DNA of 64,000 bases from Paenibacillus sp. PvR098 (GTDB lineage Bacteria > Bacillota > Bacilli > Paenibacillales > NBRC-103111), in NCBI RefSeq assembly GCF_017833255.1, contig NZ_JAFIBU010000001.1:4041001-4105000 (forward strand), in the 5' to 3' direction. Of this stretch, positions 8,650 through 17,389 are shown in pieces. The translations under genes and the position numbers were made by a program. Every line of letters starts with the position of its first letter. Positions within the stretch are counted from its first letter, which is position 1. Below the pieces are notes generated by a model. That model did no database searches and was not told the DNA's origin. It saw only the letters and a list, made by a program, of their open reading frames with translations.

Positions 8650-9435
8650 ATGAACGACAAACCCAATTTTCAATCCATTGCTCAATCATTATACGATTCC
8701 TTTGAAAGTAAACAGGCCATCTCGCCGATCACGGAAACTTATCCGTCCTTAGCAGCGGAGGACGCTTATCAAATTCAGAGGGAATTAATCAAGCTCCATC
8801 AACAACATGGCAGGATGGTCATAGGGAACAAAATTGGTTTGACCAGTGAAGGGATTCAAAAACAGCTCAATGTATATGAGCCAGATTTCGGCGTCATGTT
8901 TTCGGAATTTGCTTATGAGGATGGCGCAGAAATCGATACAAAACAGATGATTTATCCCCGTATTGAAGCGGAAATTGCGTTTATTTTGGATAAGGATCTG
9001 AAGGGGCCGAATCTAACGGCTGTGGATGTTTTGGCAGCTACCAAAGCGGTTGTGCCCTCCTTTGAGATTATTGACAGCCGAGTAAAGGATTGGAAAATCA
9101 AGATTTCCGATACGATCGCTGATAATGGGTCGCATTGGGGGATGGTCTTGGGAAGTCAGATTTCATCCGTTGATCAAGTGGATTTCCGTCATGTGGGGCT
9201 TGTATTGGAAAGGGATGGAAAAGTATTGGGTACAGCAGCTGGAGCTGCTGTACTGGGTCACCCCGCTCGCTCTGTCGCATGGCTGGCCAATAAGCTGTCG
9301 GAATGGGGAGAAACATTGAAAGCCGGAAGCATTGTGCTCTCAGGTTCTCTCACACCAGCCTTTGATTTACTTCCTGGACGGTATAAGGCTTCTTTTGGTG
9401 AAGGTTTGTCAAGTGTGGAGGTGAATGTAAAATAA
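8650..9435 (+). CDS. 2-keto-4-pentenoate hydratase (MhpD/DmpE family)
   Basis: Hydratase/decarboxylase-family enzyme (261 aa) of the fumarylacetoacetase-like fold. The segment [11 protein letters not shown] and the glutamate-rich metal region [16 protein letters not shown] are typical. The ATG at 8650 begins 1 bp after the preceding stop, with GGGG upstream; a longer frame from 8548 overlaps the dioxygenase gene and is not used. The family has both hydratases and 4-oxalocrotonate decarboxylases. A hydrolase is present here and no semialdehyde dehydrogenase or tautomerase is seen, so hydration of 2-hydroxypenta-2,4-dienoate to 4-hydroxy-2-oxovalerate is the better guess. Confidence 0.85.
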   Translation: MNDKPNFQSIAQSLYDSFESKQAISPITETYPSLAAEDAYQIQRELIKLHQQHGRMVIGNKIGLTSEGIQKQLNVYEPDFGVMFSEFAYEDGAEIDTKQMIYPRIEAEIAFILDKDLKGPNLTAVDVLAATKAVVPSFEIIDSRVKDWKIKISDTIADNGSHWGMVLGSQISSVDQVDFRHVGLVLERDGKVLGTAAGAAVLGHPARSVAWLANKLSEWGETLKAGSIVLSGSLTPAFDLLPGRYKASFGEGLSSVEVNVK

Positions 9436-10340
9436 TGGAAAATAAAGTTAAAGTAGCTATCCTGGGCTCAGGAAATATCGGAACCGATTTAATGTATAAA
9501 ATATTGAAAAATCCCGGTTCCTTACAGCTGTCGATGATGTCCGGGATTGATCCGGAATCCGAAGGACTAGCCAGAGCGAAGTCCTATGGATTGGACATTA
9601 GTGCTGAGGGGATTAATGGGATTCTCCAAGATCCCGATATCCAAATCGTATTTGACGCAACGAGCGCAAAGGCTCATATCCGGCATGCGAAGTTGTTAAA
9701 GGAAGCCGGTAAAATGGCGATTGATTTAACACCTGCCGCTGTTGGCCCTTATGTTGTGCCGCCAGCCAATCTTACGGCCCATATGGAAGAAGATAATGTG
9801 AACTTGATTACGTGCGGCGGGCAAGCGACGATTCCTCTCGTACATGCGGTTAGCCGGGTATGTAAAGTCAAATATGCTGAGATGGTATCGACTGTTTCCA
9901 GCAGCTCGGCAGGGCCCGGTACACGGCAGAATATCGATGAATTTACATTTACCACGTCTCGTGGTCTGGAGGTTATCGGGGGAGCCGAAAAGGGAAAGGC
10001 GATTATTATTCTAAATCCCGCCGATCCGCCGATCCTGATGAGAAATACCGTATATGTCGCCTACGAACCCGGTCATGAAGACAAAATTGTTACATCGATC
10101 GAGCAGGTCATAGCTGAAGTGCAACAATACGTGCCCGGATATCGTTTAACCCGGAAGCCAATTTTTGATGTGAGAGATACTCCGGAGGGCAAATTACCTG
10201 TTGTCATTTTATTGCTGGAGGTTGAAGGTGCGGGGGATTATTTGCCAAGCTCGGCCGGTAACCTTGATATTATGACCTCGTCCGCCAAGCGTGTAGCAGA
10301 GGTTAAAGCGAGTCACTTATTGAAACAAGCCTTAAGCTAA
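9435..10340 (+). CDS. mhpF: Acetaldehyde dehydrogenase (acylating)
   Basis: CoA-acylating acetaldehyde dehydrogenase (301 aa), which converts acetaldehyde, NAD+ and CoA to acetyl-CoA. The N-terminal Rossmann motif is [12 protein letters not shown], and the catalytic Cys is expected in [10 protein letters not shown]. The family acts as a channelling complex with the aldolase encoded next. The ATG overlaps the hydratase stop by one base (TAATG), pointing to translational coupling. Length matches MhpF/DmpF/BphJ. Confidence 0.93.
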   Translation: MENKVKVAILGSGNIGTDLMYKILKNPGSLQLSMMSGIDPESEGLARAKSYGLDISAEGINGILQDPDIQIVFDATSAKAHIRHAKLLKEAGKMAIDLTPAAVGPYVVPPANLTAHMEEDNVNLITCGGQATIPLVHAVSRVCKVKYAEMVSTVSSSSAGPGTRQNIDEFTFTTSRGLEVIGGAEKGKAIIILNPADPPILMRNTVYVAYEPGHEDKIVTSIEQVIAEVQQYVPGYRLTRKPIFDVRDTPEGKLPVVILLLEVEGAGDYLPSSAGNLDIMTSSAKRVAEVKASHLLKQALS

Positions 10341-10379
10341 CCATGGATATTCTAGTAAGGAGGAAGGGATGGAACGATA

Positions 10380-11384
10380 ATGACTCCAAAAAAAGTAAGG
10401 GTCATGGATACGACGCTTCGTGACGGCTCTCATGCCATTCGCCATCGTTTTACTAAAGAACAGGTTCATAATGTTGTGAAAGCGCTCGATGAAGCAGGGG
10501 TTCCCGTTATTGAAATCAGTCATGGCGATGGCTTGGCCGGTTCTTCTATGCAGTATGGCATGTCATTGGTTAATGAATTCGAACTCATAGAAGAAGCCGC
10601 CAAGACCAGTAAAAACGCAAAAATTGCTTCCCTGCTTATTCCGGGGATCGGTACGAGAAAAGAACTGAAGCAGGCCAAAGATTGCGGGATCAGCATGGTC
10701 CGAATTGCAACCCAATGCTCAGAAGCGGACATTTCGGAACAGCATTTTGGTGTAGCCAAGGAGCTTGGACTGGAGACCGTAGGTTTTCTCATGATGGCTC
10801 ATATGCTGTCGCCGGAGGATTTGGCCAAACAGGCTAAGTTAATGGAATCCTATGGAGCGGATACCGTTTATATTGTAGATTCTGCCGGTACGATGATGCC
10901 CCGCGATGTTTCGGCTAGGGTGAAAGCGTTAACTAGTGAATTAAACGTTCCGATCGGCTATCATGCGCACAATAATATCGGATTAGCCATAGGAAATAGC
11001 CTTGCTGCAGTGGAAGCGGGTGCCGTCTGCATCGATACGAGCACGAGCGGCCTGGGAGCCGGTTCCGGCAATACACAGACTGAGGTTCTTACCGCCGCTC
11101 TGTCCAAAATGGGCTACGAGACGGGAATTGACTTATTTAAAATCATGGATGCTGCCGAATACATAGTTCAACCTATTATGGAGTATCCGATGACAATCAA
11201 CCGTGATGCCCTGACGATCGGCTATACGGGTTTATATTCCACTTTCTTGATGCATGCCAAAAGGGCTGGAGAAAAATTCAATGTAGATCCGAGGGAGATC
11301 CTGCTGGAGCTTTCCAGGCGCAAGGCCGTTGCCGGACAAGAAGATTGGATTTTGGATGTTGCTGCAGAATTGGCGAATCAATAG
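10380..11384 (+). CDS. mhpE: 4-hydroxy-2-oxovalerate aldolase
   Basis: Class II, divalent-metal-dependent aldolase (334 aa) of the HMGL-like TIM-barrel family. It splits 4-hydroxy-2-oxovalerate into pyruvate and acetaldehyde. The N-terminal [16 protein letters not shown] carries the metal-binding Asp and catalytic Arg, and the HAHNN motif ([12 protein letters not shown]) supplies the metal-binding histidines. It sits directly after mhpF, its usual partner. AAGGAGG is about 20 bp upstream of the ATG, and GGGATGGAACG comes between. Confidence 0.93.
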   Translation: MTPKKVRVMDTTLRDGSHAIRHRFTKEQVHNVVKALDEAGVPVIEISHGDGLAGSSMQYGMSLVNEFELIEEAAKTSKNAKIASLLIPGIGTRKELKQAKDCGISMVRIATQCSEADISEQHFGVAKELGLETVGFLMMAHMLSPEDLAKQAKLMESYGADTVYIVDSAGTMMPRDVSARVKALTSELNVPIGYHAHNNIGLAIGNSLAAVEAGAVCIDTSTSGLGAGSGNTQTEVLTAALSKMGYETGIDLFKIMDAAEYIVQPIMEYPMTINRDALTIGYTGLYSTFLMHAKRAGEKFNVDPREILLELSRRKAVAGQEDWILDVAAELANQ

Positions 11385-11401
11385 AAAAAAGGAGAATGGG
11401 C

Positions 11402-11872
11402 ATGATCGATCCTAGGGAATTCAGGAATACTCTCGGAAGATTTGCTTCGGGAATTACTATTGTGAGCACGGTTCATGAAGGTGAAGTCCATGGAATGACG
11501 GCGAATGGTTTCGTTTCGGTCTCATTGGATCCTCCGCTTGTGCTTGTTTCCATTGACCATAAAACTAAGATGCATCAGATTCTACCCAAAACGAAAAAAT
11601 ACGGAATTAGTATATTGAAGCACGATCAGCAGCAAGTATCACAGCATTTTGCCGGTCGGCCGCAGGAAAACCCGCCTGAGTTTTTTTGGGAAAATGACAT
11701 CCCGCTGATTAAAGATTCGGTGGCTTATATCGTTTGCGATGTGGTGGATGAGCATCTGGCGGGGGATCACACCCTGTATATAGGCAACGTGAATTGGTTT
11801 TCGTATCAAGAGGAAGAACCATTGATTTTTTATGGGGGAAAATATCGTTCGTTAACTAAACCGGAGGTGTAG
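11402..11872 (+). CDS. NAD(P)H:flavin oxidoreductase (HpaC-type)
   Basis: Flavin reductase-like split-barrel protein (156 aa) with the family N-terminus FRNTLGRFASGITIVST and the flavin-contact segment MTANGFVSVSLDPPLVLVSI. It should supply reduced FAD or FMN to the HpaB-type oxygenase encoded 5 kb upstream in the same operon. ATG 11402 is preferred because AGGAG (11390-11394) is 7 bases ahead; the ATG at 11396 is too close to that site. Confidence 0.9.
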   Translation: MIDPREFRNTLGRFASGITIVSTVHEGEVHGMTANGFVSVSLDPPLVLVSIDHKTKMHQILPKTKKYGISILKHDQQQVSQHFAGRPQENPPEFFWENDIPLIKDSVAYIVCDVVDEHLAGDHTLYIGNVNWFSYQEEEPLIFYGGKYRSLTKPEV

Positions 11873-11875
11873 ACA

Positions 11876-12820
11876 TTGATTTTAAGACTAGGACATTGCG
11901 AATTGTTTGTAACCGATATGGAAAGAGCAAGGGAATTTTACATTGATATTCTTGGTTTTAGAGAGCACGATTCCGACAAAGATCACATTTATCTTCGCGG
12001 AGTAGATGAGTTCGACCTTCATACCTTGACTTTGACCAAAAATAAAACCGGAGGCTTAGGCCACTTTGCTCTACGGGTGTCTGATCCGGAAGATCTAGAC
12101 CGGCTCGCCGATCACCATAAACGTCTTGGGGTTCCAACCTTAATGGTTCCAGAGGGTACGGAGCCAGGCCAAGGCAGAGCTTTACGTATCGTTGAGCCTA
12201 ATGGCCATCCGATTGAGTTTTATCATGAAATGCAGCAGGTTAATGTATATAATCCGCAAGGCGGACTTAACCATTTGCCTATGCGCGCTACGCACCGGGA
12301 TAAAGGGATTCCTCCATTGAGAATTGATCATATGAATATTCGTGTGGCTAGCGTGGACCAGGCCCTGAAATACTGGAGAGATGAGTTATCCTTCAGCGTA
12401 TCGGAATATGTAGAAAAGGATAATGGCACTTTCGCCGCTTGGACAAGACGTTGTCAGGGTACTCACGATGTTGCGCTCGTTCAGTCCGCTTCCGGTGCAG
12501 GCCTGCATCATGTTGCTTATACGGTTCAGGGACCTGCTGAAATTATCAGAACTGCGGATCTTTTGGCAGATGCCGGCTACCAGGATGCGATTGAGTTTGG
12601 CCCTGGTCGCCATGGATTGAGCAATGCATTCTTCCTATATATTCGTGATTTTGATGGCAATAGAACGGAGATTTATACGGGAGACTACTCGAGAGATATC
12701 GACTTGCCGCCGGTAAAATGGACTTGGGAAGAATACGATAAGAGAGGAAGACTCTGGTGGGGGCCGGCTTACCCGGAAAAATTCCTGGAAGTTTCCCCTG
12801 TCAATAATCAGTGGATTTAA
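11876..12820 (+). CDS. Extradiol dioxygenase, divergent (homoprotocatechuate 2,3-dioxygenase-like)
   Basis: Two-domain VOC extradiol dioxygenase (314 aa), clearly different from the duplicated pair. Metal ligands are expected in PLRIDHMNIRV, GLHHVAYTV and NRTEIYTG. The C-terminal extension (VKWTWEEYDKRGRLWWGPAYP) resembles 3,4-dihydroxyphenylacetate 2,3-dioxygenases of the MndD/HpcD type. It starts with TTG at 11876; GGAGGTG just before the preceding TAG supports this start. With an HpaB/HpaC pair in the cluster, a homoprotocatechuate-like substrate is possible, but the downstream enzymes of that pathway are absent. Confidence 0.85.
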   Translation: MILRLGHCELFVTDMERAREFYIDILGFREHDSDKDHIYLRGVDEFDLHTLTLTKNKTGGLGHFALRVSDPEDLDRLADHHKRLGVPTLMVPEGTEPGQGRALRIVEPNGHPIEFYHEMQQVNVYNPQGGLNHLPMRATHRDKGIPPLRIDHMNIRVASVDQALKYWRDELSFSVSEYVEKDNGTFAAWTRRCQGTHDVALVQSASGAGLHHVAYTVQGPAEIIRTADLLADAGYQDAIEFGPGRHGLSNAFFLYIRDFDGNRTEIYTGDYSRDIDLPPVKWTWEEYDKRGRLWWGPAYPEKFLEVSPVNNQWI

Positions 12821-12857
12821 GCGGATTCGCTTTTTATTATAAGAATAAGGAGACGGA

Positions 12858-13745
12858 ATGAGCATGGGAGTTTTGAAGTTAGCGCACGGGGTATTAAATG
12901 TAAACAATTTGGCGCAGAGTCTGGAGTTTTATCGTGAAGTCGTAGGATTGCATGAAATCGGTAAAGAGAACGGCATTGTCTATCTGGGCTGCGGTGCGGA
13001 CAACAACTATGATTTGGCTTTAAAAGAAGGAGGCAGCGGCATCAGCCATTTTGCACTGCAGGTGCATAATGAAGACGATTTGGCTTACTTTGAGAAAAAA
13101 TTGACTGGACTCGGTGTGAAGACGAACCGAGTGACGGATGCTGAGCCTGGAGAGAAGGCAGCGCTGCAGTTCCAATCACCAAGCAATCACAATATCGAAT
13201 TGGTATTGGTGGAAGATCGACCTCATTATCTACATCCGGTTGTAGGCCGTAAACCAAGCCGAGGCATCGCACCGCTCGATGCGGATCATATCACGCTGAA
13301 CGCAAAGGACGTCAACGGTTTGGCAGGATTTTTGCGAGATGCATTGGAATTCTCGATCGCAGACGTATTCGAGCCGGTCGCGGGTGTTTGGGGAGCTGCG
13401 TGGACGCACGGAAGTGATTTCCACCATGATGTAGCTATCGTAGGTACACGTGATGAAACGACATTGCATCATTATGCATTCCTGGTTGCGGGAATCGATG
13501 AGATGAAACGGGCCTGTGACGTACTGGGGCAGTATGGCTACAAGACGGAGACCGGCCCGGGAAGACACTCCGTAGGCGGAAACCTGTACACGTATTTCCT
13601 GGATCCAAGCGGCAACCGCATCGAATTGTCCGCGGAAATGCCTCGTGCGGACAAGTCACGCGCGCTCAATAGCTGGGCGGATTTCCCGACGGCCTTCAGT
13701 TCATGGGGAGCCTTCCCGCCGGAATCTTTCGCTAAAGGGTCTTAA
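12858..13745 (+). CDS. Extradiol (catechol 2,3-) dioxygenase, copy 2
   Basis: Near-identical paralogue of the enzyme at 7767, with all metal-ligand motifs conserved (DADHITL, LHHYAFLV, NRIELS). Differences cluster in the first 20 residues and at a few positions in the last 30. Two in-frame starts, 12858 and 12864, are possible; AGGAG at 12848-12852 is 5 and 11 bases away respectively, and the second matches the start of copy 1. It is the last gene of the P2 operon, followed by weak hairpins. Two copies could give dosage or slightly different substrate tolerance. Confidence 0.88.
   Translation: MSMGVLKLAHGVLNVNNLAQSLEFYREVVGLHEIGKENGIVYLGCGADNNYDLALKEGGSGISHFALQVHNEDDLAYFEKKLTGLGVKTNRVTDAEPGEKAALQFQSPSNHNIELVLVEDRPHYLHPVVGRKPSRGIAPLDADHITLNAKDVNGLAGFLRDALEFSIADVFEPVAGVWGAAWTHGSDFHHDVAIVGTRDETTLHHYAFLVAGIDEMKRACDVLGQYGYKTETGPGRHSVGGNLYTYFLDPSGNRIELSAEMPRADKSRALNSWADFPTAFSSWGAFPPESFAKGS
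12864..13745 (+). repeat. Long direct repeat, unit B (extradiol dioxygenase gene)
   Basis: Second unit of the 5097-bp-spaced direct repeat; bases 13224-13523 are identical to 8127-8426. Recombination between the units would delete or duplicate the hydratase, mhpF, mhpE, flavin reductase and third dioxygenase genes. Confidence 0.9.
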
Positions 13746-13754
13746 TTAAACTTT

Positions 13755-13812
13755 TAGGGATCACCCCCTACATGTAAGGGCATTGACTGTGAGGTCTGTG
13801 CCCTTTCTGTTT
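13755..13812 (+). terminator. Weak terminator after the catabolic operon
   Basis: Two hairpins: TAGGG/CCCTA (13755-13759 with 13766-13770), and AAGGGCA/TGCCCTT (13776-13782 with 13799-13805, 16-base loop) followed by a short T-rich stretch. The stems are short and the T-run is broken, so some read-through into the RibF-like gene is possible. Confidence 0.4.
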
Positions 13813-13854
13813 ACTAACGAAGTGAAACAAATATGATGTATATGAGGGATTGCT

Positions 13855-14448
13855 ATGCAAGTACGATCGGGCTTAAGCTTACATGATTTCAAAAAAGATA
13901 ATGCGAAGGTTCCTTCCGTGATTACCATTGGAAATTTTGATGGTATCCATTTAGGGCATCAAGCTTTGATTCAGCAGGCACAAAAAATAGCGCGAGAGAA
14001 AGGGGATTTGCCATGTTACGTCATGACATTTGACCCTCATCCTCGCCAGTTATTCGGTCACAATGACTTTATGGCATTAATGTCTCTAGAGAGTAAGCTG
14101 GACATATTAGAGCAAATGGGAGTGAACGGCGTTTATGTGCTGCATTTTACGCGTCCGTTTTCTCAGCTTTCAGCTGAGGATTTTGTAAATCAATACCTGC
14201 TTGCGTTACATCTGGATGCCATTGTTGTGGGCTCGGATTTCACATTTGGTTATCAAGGGTTAGGTACTGTTGATACTTTAAAGGAAGCCGGGAAAGGCCA
14301 TTTTTCGGTGGAGGCGGTAAAGCTTGTCCACGATCATCAGTTCAAAATAAGCAGTACGAGAATTCGTGGATTAATATCCGCTGGAAAAATAAACGAGGTT
14401 TCGGAATTGCTGGGTAGACCTTATTCCATGAATGGTCAATCCACATGA
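13855..14448 (+). CDS. FMN adenylyltransferase (FAD synthetase) domain protein, RibF-like without kinase domain
   Basis: Homologue of the N-terminal half of bifunctional RibF (197 aa against about 310). The nucleotidyltransferase signature GNFDGIHLGHQ (about residues 26-36) and the SSTRIRGLI motif are present; the C-terminal riboflavin kinase domain is missing. It would convert FMN to FAD. It lies 110 bp after the catabolic operon, on the same strand. Since the HpaB-type monooxygenase uses reduced FAD, a local FAD supply role is plausible but inferred from context. Confidence 0.82.
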   Translation: MQVRSGLSLHDFKKDNAKVPSVITIGNFDGIHLGHQALIQQAQKIAREKGDLPCYVMTFDPHPRQLFGHNDFMALMSLESKLDILEQMGVNGVYVLHFTRPFSQLSAEDFVNQYLLALHLDAIVVGSDFTFGYQGLGTVDTLKEAGKGHFSVEAVKLVHDHQFKISSTRIRGLISAGKINEVSELLGRPYSMNGQST

Positions 14449-14473
14449 AAAAAGTCTGAGAATCATCTCAGAC
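14448..14473 (-). terminator. Terminator of the gntR gene
   Basis: Perfect 8-bp stem GTCTGAGA/TCTCAGAC (14454-14461 with 14466-14473) with a 4-base loop. On the minus strand it is followed by TTTTTTC, 11 bp after the gntR stop. The T-run overlaps the stop region of the convergent RibF-like gene. Confidence 0.8.
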
Positions 14474-14483
14474 AAATGGCTCA

Positions 14484-15176
14484 TTAATTTAAGATTTTTG
14501 AATTGCCCACGATTGCAGCAAATTTTAAGATATGGCTTTCCATGATTGAACGGGCACCTTTAGAATCCCGCATTTTTATTTTATCAATAATGGCTTTGTG
14601 CTCTTCAATCGTTTGACTTGGGTCATGCTCGAATAGTGAGACGTTAATTAAATAAAAATCATTCAGATCCCATTGATTTTTGGTCAGATTGTATATTTTT
14701 TCGGAACGGGCCATTTCGAGAATGGAATGATGAAGCTTTCTATTAATAACGAAATATTCATCTTTTGCAAAATTATCTTTCATAACCAATTGATGTAATT
14801 CGTCATTGATTTGATATAAATGATCAACTTCCGATTCTTGACCTCGTTCAGCCGCTAGTTGGGCGGCCATTCCTTCTAGAACCATGACCGTCAAGAAATG
14901 ATCATACATTTGTTCTTTGGTGTAATTAATCACTCGGCAGCCGGTTTGCGGGACAATTTCCACGAAATTTTCAAGCTCCAACTTTTTCAATGCATCTATA
15001 ATGGGTCTTCTGGAATATCCAAGTTCCTTGGCTGTTTCAATGACGGAAATCTCTTCACCGAACTTCCATTTTCCATCCTTTAGATTTTTTTTAATATATT
15101 CATAAGCATAGTTAGTTTTAGATAAATTGGTGTCTTCCAAATTATTCGGTCCTCCAAATGATAATGTTATGTTCAT
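14484..15176 (-). CDS. GntR family regulator, FCD (FadR-type) domain
   Basis: Transcription factor (230 aa) with an N-terminal winged helix-turn-helix (about residues 35-85; VIETAKELGYSRRPIIDALKKL) and an all-helical FCD ligand domain containing the typical metal-binding segments ELHQLVM, NRKLHHSI and EEHKAIID. FCD regulators often sense carboxylic acids. It is encoded opposite the aromatic cluster and divergent from ribBA. Its own upstream region carries two copies of the half-site found at both catabolic promoters, so it is the likely pathway regulator and autoregulator. An aromatic acid or ring-fission product as effector is a guess. Confidence 0.88.
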   Translation of the reverse strand: MNITLSFGGPNNLEDTNLSKTNYAYEYIKKNLKDGKWKFGEEISVIETAKELGYSRRPIIDALKKLELENFVEIVPQTGCRVINYTKEQMYDHFLTVMVLEGMAAQLAAERGQESEVDHLYQINDELHQLVMKDNFAKDEYFVINRKLHHSILEMARSEKIYNLTKNQWDLNDFYLINVSLFEHDPSQTIEEHKAIIDKIKMRDSKGARSIMESHILKFAAIVGNSKILN

Positions 15177-15185
15177 ACAATTGAA

Positions 15186-15223
15186 CTAATATCTTACCAC
15201 GCTAATATCTTACCTTAATTATA
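15186..15223 (-). promoter_or_regulatory. Autoregulatory operator pair and -10 box of gntR
   Basis: CTAATATCTTA occurs twice on the plus strand (15186-15196 and 15202-15212), 16 bp apart; read on the minus strand these are TAAGATATTAG repeats. TATAAT on the minus strand spans 15223-15218, and the first GATA begins 8 bp after it, the same offset as in P1 and P2. No good -35 was found. The sites also lie upstream of ribBA and might affect it. Confidence 0.65.
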
Positions 15224-15280
15224 AAGTTTGAGCAACTATTTTATATTTCATGAACGAATTGGATTTCGGGAGGAATATAC

Positions 15281-16501
15281 ATGGCAAAATCGATTGATTT
15301 TCACGCGATTGAAGAGGCTATCTACGATCTGATGCTAGGCAAAGTGATTATTGTCGTGGACGATGAGGATCGCGAGAACGAAGGTGATTTTGTCGCTTTA
15401 GCGGAACATGCGAATGCCGATATCATCAACTTTATGATCAAGGAAGGCCGTGGTCTCGTGTGCGTGCCGATCACCGAAGAACGGGCGGAGCAGCTGGATC
15501 TTCCGCCCATGGTCAGTCACAATACGGATTATCACGGCACGGCATTCACCGTCTCCATCGACCATTATGATACGACGACCGGTATTTCCGCTTATGAGCG
15601 GGCCCGCACCATCCAAGCGATCATCGATCCTACGTCGAAGCCGCAGGAGTTTCGCCGTCCAGGGCATATTTTCCCGCTGGTTGCCAAAAAAGGGGGAGTT
15701 CTACGGAGAACCGGTCACACGGAAGCGGCTGTCGATCTTGCGCGCTTGTGCGGCTCATATCCGGCGGCTGTGATCTGTGAAGTCATCAAGGAAGACGGTG
15801 CGATGGCACGTGTGCCTGATCTGATGGAAATCGCAGCCCGGCATGACCTGAAAATCATCACCATTCACGACTTGATTCATTACCGTAACGAGAAAGAAAT
15901 GCTTATTCGTCGTGAAGTGGAGGTCAAGCTGCCGACCGAATTCGGCATGTTCACGGCGATTGCCTATACGAACGAGATTGATGATAAGGAGCATGTAGCG
16001 CTCGTCAAAGGAAAGATCAATCCGGAGTTACCGACACTCGTCCGCGTGCACTCCGAATGCTTGACCGGCGACGTGTTTCATTCGCACCGCTGTGACTGCG
16101 GATCGCAGCTTACCGCCTCGCTTCAGCAAATCGACGAGTACGGCTCTGGCTTGCTGCTGTATATGCGGCAGGAGGGCCGCGGCATCGGACTCATTAATAA
16201 ATTGAAGGCTTATTCGCTGCAGGAGCAGGGATTGGATACGGTTGAAGCCAATTCGAAACTTGGGTTTGCCCCCGATCTTCGCGATTATGGGATCGGTGCC
16301 CAAATTTTGAAGGATCTTGGCGTTCGCCAAATACGGCTGCTTACGAACAATCCGCGCAAGATTAAAGGTTTGGAAGGTTACGGTCTGGAGGTTGTCGAGC
16401 GTGTACCGATCCAAATAGAAGAGAATGAAGATAACGCAGGCTACCTGCATACGAAGAAGTTTAAGCTTGGTCATATGCTGAACTTTGATGCTGTACGATA
16501 A
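15281..16501 (+). CDS. ribBA: Bifunctional 3,4-dihydroxy-2-butanone-4-phosphate synthase / GTP cyclohydrolase II
   Basis: Riboflavin biosynthesis enzyme (406 aa). The N-terminal RibB half (about 1-200) has [11 protein letters not shown] and GHIFPL. The C-terminal RibA half has the zinc-binding [18 protein letters not shown] and RQEGRGIGL. Length is normal. It stands alone here, without ribD, ribE or ribH and without an FMN riboswitch in its leader. It is divergent from gntR and 1.5 kb from the RibF-like gene, so it may raise flavin supply for the flavin-dependent monooxygenase system. GGAGG precedes the ATG. Confidence 0.95.
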   Translation: MAKSIDFHAIEEAIYDLMLGKVIIVVDDEDRENEGDFVALAEHANADIINFMIKEGRGLVCVPITEERAEQLDLPPMVSHNTDYHGTAFTVSIDHYDTTTGISAYERARTIQAIIDPTSKPQEFRRPGHIFPLVAKKGGVLRRTGHTEAAVDLARLCGSYPAAVICEVIKEDGAMARVPDLMEIAARHDLKIITIHDLIHYRNEKEMLIRREVEVKLPTEFGMFTAIAYTNEIDDKEHVALVKGKINPELPTLVRVHSECLTGDVFHSHRCDCGSQLTASLQQIDEYGSGLLLYMRQEGRGIGLINKLKAYSLQEQGLDTVEANSKLGFAPDLRDYGIGAQILKDLGVRQIRLLTNNPRKIKGLEGYGLEVVERVPIQIEENEDNAGYLHTKKFKLGHMLNFDAVR

Positions 16502-16524
16502 CATACTCGCGAATGGAAGAATGA

Positions 16525-16560
16525 ACGGGCTTTGGAGTCCATGCTCCAAAGCCCGTTTTG
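16525..16560 (+). terminator. Terminator of ribBA
   Basis: 13-bp perfect stem ACGGGCTTTGGAG/CTCCAAAGCCCGT (16525-16537 with 16544-16556), 6-base loop, then TTTG. It lies 24 bp after the ribBA stop. Confidence 0.85.
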
Positions 16561-16614
16561 CGTCGTTTACTCTATGCAGGCGGTTATAAATCTATCGATT
16601 GGATTCTATTTCAC

Positions 16615-16644
16615 TTGAAACGAGCAGATACTTTTTTCTATAAT
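16615..16644 (+). promoter_or_regulatory. SigA-type promoter of the first DedA gene
   Basis: TTGAAA (16615-16620), 18-bp spacer, TATAAT (16639-16644), 39 bp upstream of the start codon. Confidence 0.5.
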
Positions 16645-16682
16645 AGAAGAATATATTATCCGAAGTAAAAAAGGAGCTTTCA

Positions 16683-17273
16683 ATGGAACAGTTAATCCTA
16701 GAGTTCATTCATTTTTTAAAGGGGCTGTCATACGCTGGTATCGCTATCGCTTTAACCTTTGAATTCGTGCCAGCTGAGCTCATTCTTCCATTAGCAGGCT
16801 ACTGGGTCTATCAAGGGGACTTCAAATTGATTCCGACCATCATAGCCGGAACGATTGGCGGCACCACAGGCCCTCTCACTTTGTATCTGCTGGGACGGTA
16901 TGGCGGCAGACCGTTTATTGAAAAATATGGGAAATACTTTTTCATTCGCTCCCATCAATTGAATGCATCGGATCGTTTTTTTGAGAAATATGGAGGCGGC
17001 GTGGCCTTTTTCGGAAGATTTATTCCAGGGGTAAGAACGTTAATTTCGATCCCATGCGGTATAGCCAAGATGAATGTCACCAAATTTATGGTTTATACGT
17101 TTTTGGCCATGCTCCCGATCACATCCCTTTATGTATATCTGGGATACAAGCTAGGCCCGCAATGGGAAAACGTAGCTTCTCTGGCTAAGCAATACATGAC
17201 GCCTATCGCCCTTGTGATCGTGGTAGGAATACTCATTTACGCTTTAGTGAAGCGCAAGCTGAGGCCGGCTTAA
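16683..17273 (+). CDS. DedA family membrane protein
   Basis: Polytopic inner-membrane protein (196 aa) of the DedA/VTT family, members of which act as lipid scramblases or flippases. Visible family marks are the acidic motif FVPAELILPLAGYW, GRYGGRPF, and FFGRFIPGVRTLISIPCG with the conserved arginines. The C-terminal hydrophobic helix is followed by KRKLRPA. AAGGAG precedes the ATG. It is monocistronic between terminators. A second DedA gene lies at 22864. Confidence 0.9.
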   Translation: MEQLILEFIHFLKGLSYAGIAIALTFEFVPAELILPLAGYWVYQGDFKLIPTIIAGTIGGTTGPLTLYLLGRYGGRPFIEKYGKYFFIRSHQLNASDRFFEKYGGGVAFFGRFIPGVRTLISIPCGIAKMNVTKFMVYTFLAMLPITSLYVYLGYKLGPQWENVASLAKQYMTPIALVIVVGILIYALVKRKLRPA

Positions 17274-17349
17274 AGATTCCGCCTTACTATATCCTCCCGG
17301 AACCCAACGCATTAAAGCATGAGACAATGGTATATGATTTATTAAAGGA

Positions 17350-17381
17350 AAACTCCCACACTTTAGAAGCATGGGAGTTTT
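17350..17381 (+). terminator. Bidirectional terminator between DedA and CNNM genes
   Basis: AAACTCCCA/TGGGAGTTT (17350-17358 with 17372-17380) with T-runs on both strands. It serves the convergent genes on either side. Confidence 0.8.
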
Positions 17382-17389
17382 TGCGTTCC

